A stretch of 64,000 nt of DNA from Amycolatopsis suaedae (lineage in GTDB: Bacteria > Actinomycetota > Actinomycetes > Mycobacteriales > Pseudonocardiaceae). The stretch spans positions 310,001 to 374,000 of the forward strand of contig NZ_SFCC01000002.1 of the NCBI RefSeq assembly GCF_004214935.1, in the 5' to 3' direction. The notes beneath the pieces were generated by a model. That model was not told the origin of the DNA and did no database searches. It worked only from the letters and a program-made list of their open reading frames with translations. The position numbers and the translations under genes were made by a program. Positions 33,213 through 40,723 of the stretch are shown here, one piece after another; the stretch's first letter is position 1; the number at the start of each line of letters is the position of its first letter.

Positions 33213-34712
33213 ATGCCTCGGGCAAGCCGTCGTGACTGGGTCGCGCTCGGCGTACTCGTCCTCCCCGTGCTGCTGATCAGCGTCGACATGACCGTCCTCG
33301 GGTTCGCGCTGCCGTACCTCAGCGAGGACCTCGCGCCCACCGGCGCGCAGCAGCTGTGGATCGTCGACATCTACTCGTTCGTACTCGCCGGCCTGCTCGT
33401 GCTGATGGGCTCGCTCGGAGACCGCATCGGCAGGCGCAAGCTGCTGCTGGCCGGCGCGTTCGCGTTCGGTGCGGCGTCCGTCCTCGCGGCGTTCGCCGAC
33501 AGCGCCGAACTGCTGATCGTCGCCCGCGCGCTGCTCGGACTGGGTGGCGCGACGCTGATGCCGTCGACGCTGTCCCTGCTGCGATCCATCTTCACCGACG
33601 CGGACCAGCGGCGCGTCGCCATCGGCGTGTGGAGCGCGGGCTTCTCCGGCGGTATGGCACTCGGCCCGGTCATCGGCGGCTGGCTGCTCGAGCACTTCCA
33701 CTGGGGCTCGGTGTTCCTGATCAACGTCCCGGTGATGGTGCTGCTGCTCGTGCTCGGCCCGATACTGCTGCCCGAGGCAGCCGACCCGAACCCCGGCCGC
33801 TTCGACCCGCTGTCGGCCGTCCTGTCGCTGGCGACCACGCTTCCGGTCGTCTACGGCATCAAGACCATGGCCAAGGAGGGCATCGAACCCACCGGCGTCG
33901 CCGCGGTGCTGGCTGGCCTCGCGTTCGGCGCCTGGTTCGTCCGCAGGCAGACCGTGCTGGCCGATCCGATGATCGACCTCTCGCTGTTCCGGCGGCGTGC
34001 GTTCGGCGCCTCGGTGCTGACCAACCTGCTGTCGGTGCTGGCGTTCACCGGCCTGATGTTGCTGACCCCGCAGTACCTGCAGCTCGTGCTCGGCCTGCGG
34101 CCGTTCGAGGCGGCGCTGTGGATGCTGCCGGCGACCGCGGCGGGTGTCCTCGGCGCGGTGGCCGCGGCCCAGGCGCCGAGGTGGTTCGCGCCGCCGAAGG
34201 TGATCTGCACGGGTCTGCTGCTGGCCGCCGCCGGGCTGCTGGCGTTGCTCGGCACCGGTGTCGTGGGCGGACTTCCGGTCCTGGTCGCCTCGTTCGTCCT
34301 GATGGGCGCCGGGGTGTCGCTGGCCGACACGCTGACCAACGACCTGATCATCTCGACCGCGCCGCCGGAGCGCGCGGGGGCCGCGTCGGCCATTTCGGAG
34401 ACGGCGTTCGAACTGGGCGGCGCCATGGGCGTCGCGGTGATCGGCACCGTGGCCGGCACGGTGTACAGCGCGGGACTTCCCGAGCAGGCCGACCCGGTCG
34501 CGCGGGAAACGCTCGGCGGCGCCGTGGCCGTCGCGCAGACCCTACCCGCGGAGCAGGGCGCGGCACTGCTGGACGCCGCGAGGACCGCGTTCGTCGACGG
34601 CATGCACATCGCCGCGGCGGTGGGTGCCGCGCTGCTGGTCTACGCCGGTACGCAGGCGGCGATCCTCCTGCGGAACTCAGCCCGCGCCAAGGCAGAGGAA
34701 CGGGCGGCGTAA
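33213..34712 (+). CDS. DHA2 MFS drug exporter
   Basis: A 499-residue 14-helix exporter resembling LfrA/SmvA. Motif D1 is LLISVDMTVLGFALPYLS (about 20-37), motif A GSLGDRIGRRKLL and motif C-like GMALGPVIGGWLL. AGAGGT-like AAAGGG precedes ATG 33213. The divergent TetR gene and tandem operators imply drug-inducible expression. Its last 36 bases overlap the convergent CHAT-protease gene. Confidence 0.94.
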   Translation: MPRASRRDWVALGVLVLPVLLISVDMTVLGFALPYLSEDLAPTGAQQLWIVDIYSFVLAGLLVLMGSLGDRIGRRKLLLAGAFAFGAASVLAAFADSAELLIVARALLGLGGATLMPSTLSLLRSIFTDADQRRVAIGVWSAGFSGGMALGPVIGGWLLEHFHWGSVFLINVPVMVLLLVLGPILLPEAADPNPGRFDPLSAVLSLATTLPVVYGIKTMAKEGIEPTGVAAVLAGLAFGAWFVRRQTVLADPMIDLSLFRRRAFGASVLTNLLSVLAFTGLMLLTPQYLQLVLGLRPFEAALWMLPATAAGVLGAVAAAQAPRWFAPPKVICTGLLLAAAGLLALLGTGVVGGLPVLVASFVLMGAGVSLADTLTNDLIISTAPPERAGAASAISETAFELGGAMGVAVIGTVAGTVYSAGLPEQADPVARETLGGAVAVAQTLPAEQGAALLDAARTAFVDGMHIAAAVGAALLVYAGTQAAILLRNSARAKAEERAA

Positions 34713-37256
34713 CGGGTCGGCCGCGGTGGCCTCGGCAAGGGCCACCGCGGGCGCCGTGCCCGCCGCCAGCCTGCGGTGCAGGTCGGTCATCGCCTCGGCC
34801 GCCGCCTGGTCGCCGACCCTGGCGATCGCACCGATGACCGACCGTGACCCGCGGGCCAGCAACGTCCCGGCGAAGCCCAGTGCCTCCTCGCCGGGACGGA
34901 TGTGGCTCATCGCCAGCGAGCAGGCCGCCAGCACGACCCGTTCCGGCGGGTGTCCCAGCCGCGTGGTCTCGTGGGCGAACAGCGGGCCGTCCACCAGTTC
35001 CAGCCGGGAGAACAGGGCGTTGGCGGGCTCGTGAGCCCCGTGTGCCACCAGATGTGCCAGCCCCGCACCGTCCACAGCGGACAGTACGGCCGCGCTCGTC
35101 GCCTTCGGGCCGTCGACCAGCTCGGCGCCCGGGTACACCGACCGCAGGTGTGAGACCTCACCGAGCGACCCGGGCACCCCGGGCCCGCCGACCAGGACGA
35201 CCGGCCCGCTGCCGACCGCACCGGGACGTCCCGACGCGCTCACCCACGCCGTTCCCGACGGTGCCACCGAAATCGGGCGGCCACGCAGCGACGGCAGCGC
35301 CGCCCACGGCAACGCGTACAGCGAGCCGAGCGGGACGATCACCAGCTCCCGGTCGCCGATCTCGGCGGCGAGCGGTGCGATCAGCAGCCGGTCCAGCCGC
35401 TGCGCCCGGGTCCGCGCCGACGCCGACACCGCGTCCGCCAGCGGAGCGGGCAGGTGATCCGGTGCCAGCGCGTCCAGGTCGGCGTGCAGCTGCTTGGCGG
35501 TTTCCATGACCTCCGCCAGGGCACCCAGCCGGTGCAGGGTGAACCGCCCGTCGGTGACGACGACCGCCGCGAGCTTGTCGCCGTGTGCCGCCAGGCTGAC
35601 CAGTGCGCGGCCGTTCAGTTCCGCGGCCACCTCGTCCGGCCCGGAAACCGGGCGCGGCCTTCCCCACGGGCTGGTGTACCAGCCCAGCCTGCTGGCCTCG
35701 CGCTGCAGCCAGGCGTAGCGCGACTCCAGCCCGCCGACCGGCTTGCCCTCCAGCCTGCGTTGCTGCGCCGTGCGCTGGACGTGCCGCATCTCGGCGATGT
35801 GCCGCGCCAGCACGGGATCCTCGATCGCCGGCAGTGGCTCGTAGCGGTAGACCTGCGCGCGGGTGCGTTCCTGCCAGGCCAGCACGCGCCGGGCACCGGC
35901 CTGCCCGCGGGCGCCGTCGAGCACCAGCCGGACGGCCAGGCTGCCCAGCGCCCTGCCGTGCACCGCCGTGCCGCACACCAGGTCCAGCCCGCCCATCTTG
36001 TCCCTCGCCCAGCCGAGTTCGCTGAGCCCGGCGCGGGCCTGCGCGAGTGCCGCGCGGGTCCGCCCGGTCGCGACGGCGAGTTCGGCGCGGCACAGGTGCA
36101 GCAGCATCCGGTGGTCGATCGGCGTGGTCCGGCGTGGCCGGGGAACCTCGGCCAGCAGCTCGGCCGCCGCCTGGTGGGCGCCCCGCCGCAGGTACAGCCG
36201 CACCGCCAGCAGCCGGGCGACCGCGGCCTCGTCCCGCAAGCCGAGGTCGCTCAGCCGGTCGCCGAGGTGCCGCAGGCCGGCGGGCAGGTGCGAGCCGCGC
36301 CGCGGCCGGGTCTCGTCGAGGGCGTCCGCGCGCATCCGGGTCAGCGCCGCGATCTCGGCCCAGCGGGTGTTGCCGCGCCGGAGGAACCGGCGGCGGGCGT
36401 TGTCGGCCAGCCGCCGGGCCAGCGCGAAGTCCTCTTCCAGGATCGCCGCACCGGACCTGGCGACCTCGGCTTCGGCCCGTTCCTGGACGACGCCGTTGCG
36501 CCGTAACTCGGGCAGTGCCTCGTCGAGCAGCTTCGCGGCCTCCTCGCCGAGCCCCGCGGTCAGCAGCGCCTTGGCCTGGTCGATGCGGACCAGCGGCAGC
36601 GAGCCGGGGCCGGCGGACTCGAAGATCCGTGCGGCCTCCTCGTAGTGGTGCAGGGCGCCGGGAACGTCGCCGACCAGCTGGGCGCGGTCGCCCAGGTTGT
36701 GCCGGACCTTCGCCTCCAGCCGGGCGTGACCATGTTCGATCGTCAGCTCAAGACTGCGTTTGAGATCGAAGAGAGCTGCCTCCGGATTGCTCATCTGCAG
36801 GTGAACGTAGGCCCGGTTCATCAGGTTGAGTGGAACCGCTACGCCGTGTGCCTTGTTGGACAACCGGGGCAGGTTGCTGTCGAACAGCCGGAGGGCTTCG
36901 TCGAACCGGCCACCGGTTCGGAACAGCATGATGGCACGCTGGAGATTGACGATCGGCTCGAGCGTGCGTCGGGTTTCCGCGACGCTGATCCGGCTCACCG
37001 AGGACTCGGCCTCGTGTAGTCGGCCCAGGCCGGCGGCCAGCGAGGTCGTCTCGGTCTCCGCGGAGGCCAGGCTGATCAGGATCCGGGAGCGCAGCTCCAA
37101 TGAGCGGTCGTCGACCTGGTCGACGGAATCCAGCCGTTTCAGCGCACGTTGGAAGAGCCGGGCAGCTTCAGCCGGGCCGTGATTCGCCGCGGCGGCACGG
37201 GCTCGCTGGTCGAGTCCGGCGGCGGCGTCGACGGCGCGGCTGAAGGGGTCGGGCAC
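34677..37256 (-). CDS. TPR-CHAT domain protein (caspase-like protease)
   Basis: An 859-residue cytosolic protein. The first two thirds are helical repeats of the TPR kind (for example LNLMNRAYVHLQMSNPEAAL and HNLGDRAQLVGDVPGALHHY). The last third is a CHAT domain with catalytic His739 in HLVAHGAHEP and Cys779 in VVLAACSLAM, then GFAGTLLARGSRSVIGA. CHAT domains are clan CD proteases related to caspases; TPRs sense or bind partners. It is the last gene after an ECF sigma factor and a beta-rich small protein, a known actinobacterial arrangement. The target is unknown. Confidence 0.92.
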   Translation of the reverse strand: MPDPFSRAVDAAAGLDQRARAAAANHGPAEAARLFQRALKRLDSVDQVDDRSLELRSRILISLASAETETTSLAAGLGRLHEAESSVSRISVAETRRTLEPIVNLQRAIMLFRTGGRFDEALRLFDSNLPRLSNKAHGVAVPLNLMNRAYVHLQMSNPEAALFDLKRSLELTIEHGHARLEAKVRHNLGDRAQLVGDVPGALHHYEEAARIFESAGPGSLPLVRIDQAKALLTAGLGEEAAKLLDEALPELRRNGVVQERAEAEVARSGAAILEEDFALARRLADNARRRFLRRGNTRWAEIAALTRMRADALDETRPRRGSHLPAGLRHLGDRLSDLGLRDEAAVARLLAVRLYLRRGAHQAAAELLAEVPRPRRTTPIDHRMLLHLCRAELAVATGRTRAALAQARAGLSELGWARDKMGGLDLVCGTAVHGRALGSLAVRLVLDGARGQAGARRVLAWQERTRAQVYRYEPLPAIEDPVLARHIAEMRHVQRTAQQRRLEGKPVGGLESRYAWLQREASRLGWYTSPWGRPRPVSGPDEVAAELNGRALVSLAAHGDKLAAVVVTDGRFTLHRLGALAEVMETAKQLHADLDALAPDHLPAPLADAVSASARTRAQRLDRLLIAPLAAEIGDRELVIVPLGSLYALPWAALPSLRGRPISVAPSGTAWVSASGRPGAVGSGPVVLVGGPGVPGSLGEVSHLRSVYPGAELVDGPKATSAAVLSAVDGAGLAHLVAHGAHEPANALFSRLELVDGPLFAHETTRLGHPPERVVLAACSLAMSHIRPGEEALGFAGTLLARGSRSVIGAIARVGDQAAAEAMTDLHRRLAAGTAPAVALAEATAADPLRRPFLCLGAG

Positions 37257-37304
37257 ACGCCCAATAGGAGCACACCCAGGGGCCCTCCGGTCAACCGCAT
37301 GTGC

Positions 37305-37772
37305 TCAGAGAACGACCGTCGGTGTGACGATCGTCCGCCGGGCATCGTCCGATCCAATGTGGACAACGATCTGCGTGGTCCCCGCCGGGACGTCCTCCAG
37401 CACGAACCGGCCGCCGTCGTCGGCCGTGGTCCCCACCGAGCCGTGGTCGGCGACCCTGACCTCCACCCGATGTGGTCCGGCCGGTACCAGCCAGCCGTCG
37501 ATCCGGTGCTGTCTGCCGATCTTCGTCAGGTTGACCATCACGGTCAGGTCGCTGACGGTGAAGGTGATGGTGCCCTGATCCACGGTGCTGCGCACCCCGG
37601 TCAGGGCGTCGGCCCGCTCCCACCGCGCCACCTCCACATCGAGGTCGTCCAGCGCCAGTGCGAACTGCACCCGGTCCACCAGGCCGGGTGGTGGTGCGTC
37701 GATCCGGTCCATATAGCGTCCGACGCCGGCCAGCAGGGCGGCGTCGTCGAGGAACCCCGAGTTGTCGGTCAT
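37305..37772 (-). CDS. Beta-rich protein of the CHAT locus
   Basis: A 155-residue cytosolic protein, not a named family to me. The second half reads like a carboxypeptidase-regulatory/Ig-type beta sandwich: TTADDGGRFVLEDVPAGTTQIVVHIG. The N-terminal half has a conserved-looking helix (ALDDLDVEVARWERADAL). It sits two bases after the ECF sigma gene and 48 before the CHAT gene. Sigma, beta-protein and CHAT probably act together; it might be an anti-sigma factor, an adaptor or a CHAT substrate. Confidence 0.7.
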   Translation of the reverse strand: MTDNSGFLDDAALLAGVGRYMDRIDAPPPGLVDRVQFALALDDLDVEVARWERADALTGVRSTVDQGTITFTVSDLTVMVNLTKIGRQHRIDGWLVPAGPHRVEVRVADHGSVGTTADDGGRFVLEDVPAGTTQIVVHIGSDDARRTIVTPTVVL

Positions 37773-37774
37773 TG

Positions 37775-38377
37775 TCAGCTGCCCCCTTCAGCGGCAAGCA
37801 AGTCGCGCAAGGTGTTCAGGCAGCGTCCCCTGGTGGGACCGATGCTCCCGCGGGGCATCCGCAGGGCCTCGGCCACCAGTTGGTACTCGGCCCTCCCGGC
37901 GAGCACGGTAAGTCGGATCAGCTCCTGGCACTTGTCCGTGAGCTGTGCGAAAGCGGTCCAGATCCGGCGGTCCCGGTCCGCTTTCACGGCGGCGGCCTCG
38001 GGCGTCGGCAGGCTGCTCGGCACCGTCTCGGCAAGCTCGTCGCTGAGCGGCAGCGGCTGCGTCCTGCGCCCGTGTGGACGGGCGGCTTCGCGCCGCGTGG
38101 TGGTGATCAGCCAGCCCGCCAGCGCGCGTGGTTCGCGCAACTGGTCGAGGTGCCGGAACAACGACAGCCAGACCGTCTGCACGACGTCCTCGGCCGTGTG
38201 CTGGTCCAGCCGGTAGCTGCGGGCGACGTGCCACACCAGCGGCAACAGCTCGGCGACCAGCCGGTTGAGCGCCCTGCGGTCACCGGCCTGGGCCGCTCGC
38301 AGGCAGGCGGCGTGCAGCTCGGCACCCTCCAAGCCCTCCCAGGCGGGGACCTTGGTCGTCGTTCGGGCGTCGGTCAC
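37775..38377 (-). CDS. ECF-type sigma factor of the CHAT locus
   Basis: A 200-residue sigma factor. Region 2 is seen in RRALNRLVAELLPLVWHVAR and HTAEDVVQTVWLSLFRHLDQL; region 4 in ECQ-like KCQELIRLTVLAGRAEYQLVAEAL followed by MPRGSIGPTRGRCL, a form typical of sigma factors beside CHAT genes. No anti-sigma gene with a membrane segment is nearby, so control probably differs from classical ECF factors. Confidence 0.88.
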   Translation of the reverse strand: MTDARTTTKVPAWEGLEGAELHAACLRAAQAGDRRALNRLVAELLPLVWHVARSYRLDQHTAEDVVQTVWLSLFRHLDQLREPRALAGWLITTTRREAARPHGRRTQPLPLSDELAETVPSSLPTPEAAAVKADRDRRIWTAFAQLTDKCQELIRLTVLAGRAEYQLVAEALRMPRGSIGPTRGRCLNTLRDLLAAEGGS

Positions 38378-38486
38378 CGTGTTGACCCCCCATCGGGTGG
38401 CTCGATCTCCTCAAGTCGGCGCAGGAAGTATCTCCGGCTTGGCAGCCTGTGCGAACCGCATGGTCTGTGCTGGGGACATATGTCAC

Positions 38487-38855
38487 TTACTTGGCGTAGT
38501 CGCGGACGGTGGTCAACACGAAGCTGAGTGACCGGCGCGGCTCGCCCTCCCACGGCCGCGCCAGGTCGGCTTCGAGGAGATGCCGGCCGGCGCCCGTGAT
38601 CTCGAGCGCCAGCCGGCGTACTCCACCCATTCCAGGAGGCCCCGCCCCCGAAGCCTCCCGACCCCCTTGCGGGTGGTCCTCCTCGGCAGAGAAGGGAGCG
38701 ATGTGCTCGTCAGCGACCAGCCGGACCCCCTCTGGCAACCGCCAGCGCCACCGGTACCCGGTCGTCGGCGTCTCCGGGAGCCGCAGCTCCACGGTGTCCC
38801 CGACACGCAGTTCCGTCGCCGCCCCTGCGTCGGACTGCGCTAGCTGAACGAACAC
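38487..38855 (-). CDS. Chagasin-like cysteine protease inhibitor (family I42)
   Basis: A 122-residue protein with the three loops that chagasins wedge into papain-type active sites: TPTTGY at 29-34 (family NPTTGY), a Gly-rich GPPGMGG loop around 72-78, and RPW near residue 99 in the last loop. Length and Ig-like strand pattern agree. No signal peptide is present, so it is cytosolic. A papain-family protease is encoded two genes upstream in the same direction; inhibiting it is the obvious but unproven role. Confidence 0.85.
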   Translation of the reverse strand: MFVQLAQSDAGAATELRVGDTVELRLPETPTTGYRWRWRLPEGVRLVADEHIAPFSAEEDHPQGGREASGAGPPGMGGVRRLALEITGAGRHLLEADLARPWEGEPRRSLSFVLTTVRDYAK

Positions 38856-38926
38856 GTCGTCCCTCCTCTGCCTGGCGGCGGATTCCGGCGGCCCCCTCGG
38901 CTGCCGGACTCCGCCCTACCCAGGGC

Positions 38927-39439
38927 TCAGACGACCAGCTGGTCGATCTGCCCCTGAGAGTCCTCGTGGTAATCCACCGGGAGCCGGTGGTTCTTGGCGA
39001 TGGCCGCGAGCATCGTCAGATGGCTGTGCCCCGAGTCGGAGGCCGGCGACAGCCGCTTCCAGCCGGCGCCCTGCACGTACACCCACACGCCGGGAGCGGC
39101 GTTGTACGAGTACAGGTGTGTGATCGCCCGGTTACGAACCCAGCCGTCCGGGTTCTGCGGGACCGGAGCGACCTGGACCGGCGGGCTGTTCGGCTCCCAG
39201 TTGCCGGTGGGAATTGGCGCCGGACCCGGTGCGGGCGGGCTGTTGGGCTCCCAGTTGCCCATCGGGGCCAGGGCTGGGCGACCTCCGGTGCCATTGGGCT
39301 CCCAGTTGCCTGTCGGCCCCACTGGCCGGCCGCCGTTGGGCTCCCAGTTGCCGTCCGGGTCCGGCGGGGTCGGCGGCGGAGTCGTCGGGTCCTCCACCGT
39401 CTCGACGGCTTCCTCGCGCTTCGTGTTCTCCACGGTCAT
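38927..39439 (-). CDS. GNWEPN-repeat protein sharing a C-terminal domain with the adjacent protease
   Basis: A 170-residue protein without recognised family. After an acidic N-terminus, GNWEPN occurs at 30-35, 44-49, 61-66 and 79-84, separated by Pro/Gly linkers, with a degenerate DGWVRN at 98-103. Residues about 106-170 form a domain that aligns almost without gaps to residues 319-383 of the neighbouring papain-like protease: W-x-Y, GW-x-RLS, then LxxL and PV in register. No signal peptide or RiPP-type modification gene is seen. It may be a substrate, decoy or multivalent adaptor of the protease. Confidence 0.82.
   Translation of the reverse strand: MTVENTKREEAVETVEDPTTPPPTPPDPDGNWEPNGGRPVGPTGNWEPNGTGGRPALAPMGNWEPNSPPAPGPAPIPTGNWEPNSPPVQVAPVPQNPDGWVRNRAITHLYSYNAAPGVWVYVQGAGWKRLSPASDSGHSHLTMLAAIAKNHRLPVDYHEDSQGQIDQLVV
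39189..39352 (-). repeat. Four 18-bp DNA repeats encoding GNWEPN
   Basis: Copies lie at 39189-39206, 39242-39259, 39293-39310 and 39335-39352; plus-strand form GTTGGGCTCCCAGTTGCC, with one or two base changes. Codons are almost identical between copies while the linkers differ, which points to recent duplication or gene conversion plus selection on the hexapeptide. Spacing is irregular (53, 51, 42 bases) and coding, so this is not a CRISPR array. Confidence 0.9.
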
Positions 39440-39458
39440 GCTCTTCTCCCCTCGCAGG

Positions 39459-40610
39459 TCATCCAGCGACCTGGATCATGCTGAGCTCGCCGTTGTCGAT
39501 GAACGCGGCGACCGGCTGGCCGTGGGCCCGCGCGTAGGTCAGCAGGGCAAGCTTGTTGGTCGTGCTGAGTGGGCCGCCGGACAAACGTGTCCACCCCAGG
39601 TTTTCCAGGTAGGCCCAGCCGTTGGCGTCGTGTGCGGAGGCGAACAGTCGCAGCGCCCGCTGCGCGGGCAGCCACGCCCGGAGGTTGACGCCCGTACAGC
39701 CGAGGGTCGTCGGCCGCGGGTCGGGGTAGTCCTCGATGTACGCCTCGCCGTACCCGATCCGGAAGAAGCCCTGCTCCCCCCAGTCGTCCCCCCAGGAGTT
39801 CTTGGCGATCCAGCATCGGGCGAAGTCGTCCCAGCCGACCAGCGCGACGCAGTGGCCGCCGCTGGATTCCTCGGTGGTCCGCCGGTAGACGCCGCCCGTG
39901 TAGTGGAACAGGTCGTTGTAGACCACCAGGCAGGTGGTCACCGGGCCGTAGCCGTAGATGTGGTGCTTGATCGCGGCCGGGTTCCCGGTCAGGTTGACGA
40001 TGTCCTCGACCTTCGCCAGCCGGTTGGGCCAGTCCGGGTTGAGGGTGCCGGAGCCGTCCTCTGTGTACGGGTAGTAGTCCTCGAAGGTGACCCCGGTGGA
40101 CATGCTGTCGTCGAACAGCTCGTCCGGCCACGAACCGGTCTGGTTCGTGTACCCGCGAGCCGCGCCGTGTCCGAAGAACAGGTGCGCCTCGGACAGGTCC
40201 AGGCTCATTCCTGGGACGCCCCGCGTGTAGGCCGCGGTTCCCTCCATCGCGGCCACGGTGCCGAAGGCACTGCACGAGCCGGACTCGCCCTGGTCGCGGG
40301 CGGGCGAGACGAAGCTGCGGCCACGCACGTCGCGCAGGTCGAACCGGACCGGCAGGCTGCCGGTCGGCGCCCGCTGCGCGATGACCTGCTCGCCTGCCGC
40401 CCGCAGTGCCCTGGCGGACATCTCGCGGGCTTGCTCGGCGCGCTTGGCCACCTCGGACGCGGTCGGGGAGGGCACGCCCAGCCGGAGGACACGCGACTCC
40501 TGGTTCATCACGCTCAGCCGGGTCTGGCCGGCGTGCCAGGGGTCACCCATTGCGCTCAGTGAGTCACGGACCGCCGCGATCTCGGCCACACACGGGTGCT
40601 CCTCGGTCAT
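39459..40610 (-). CDS. Papain-family (C1) cysteine protease with extra C-terminal domain
   Basis: A 383-residue protease. Residues 1-85 look like a propeptide or regulatory helix region; the catalytic domain follows with Gln107 and Cys113 in DQGESGSCSAFG, His253 in GGHCVALVGWDD and Asn271 in WIAKNSWGDDWG, a full papain set. Residues 319-383 are an added domain shared with the GNWEPN protein. No signal peptide is present, so unlike most C1 enzymes it stays in the cytoplasm. GGAGG precedes ATG 40610. It leads the six-gene block that includes a chagasin-like inhibitor. Confidence 0.9.
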   Translation of the reverse strand: MTEEHPCVAEIAAVRDSLSAMGDPWHAGQTRLSVMNQESRVLRLGVPSPTASEVAKRAEQAREMSARALRAAGEQVIAQRAPTGSLPVRFDLRDVRGRSFVSPARDQGESGSCSAFGTVAAMEGTAAYTRGVPGMSLDLSEAHLFFGHGAARGYTNQTGSWPDELFDDSMSTGVTFEDYYPYTEDGSGTLNPDWPNRLAKVEDIVNLTGNPAAIKHHIYGYGPVTTCLVVYNDLFHYTGGVYRRTTEESSGGHCVALVGWDDFARCWIAKNSWGDDWGEQGFFRIGYGEAYIEDYPDPRPTTLGCTGVNLRAWLPAQRALRLFASAHDANGWAYLENLGWTRLSGGPLSTTNKLALLTYARAHGQPVAAFIDNGELSMIQVAG

Positions 40611-40682
40611 GCTCGCCTCCCTCCGCGAACTCGTTGTTGCCCCATATGACGCAGCGAGAGGCTCCGTGGATACACCTTGAGT

Positions 40683-40717
40683 GAAACTTTTTTGACGAGT
40701 TTCCGGACGGTTACCGT
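40683..40717. promoter_or_regulatory. Two dyads in the divergent region of the protease block
   Basis: GAAACT at 40683-40688 pairs with AGTTTC at 40698-40703, and ACGGT-T-ACCGT at 40707-40717 is a second dyad. The region is AT-richer (a run of six T) and separates the protease operon from the FAD-oxidase gene. On the minus strand a GGAAAC lies at the edge, loosely like an ECF -35 element. The regulators are unknown. Confidence 0.4.
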
Positions 40718-40723
40718 TGGGGA

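Noticed and set aside
39189..39352. CRISPR-like spaced repeats
   Set aside because: The repeats are 18 bases, unevenly spaced, and lie in frame in a protein whose codons they encode. No cas gene is present.
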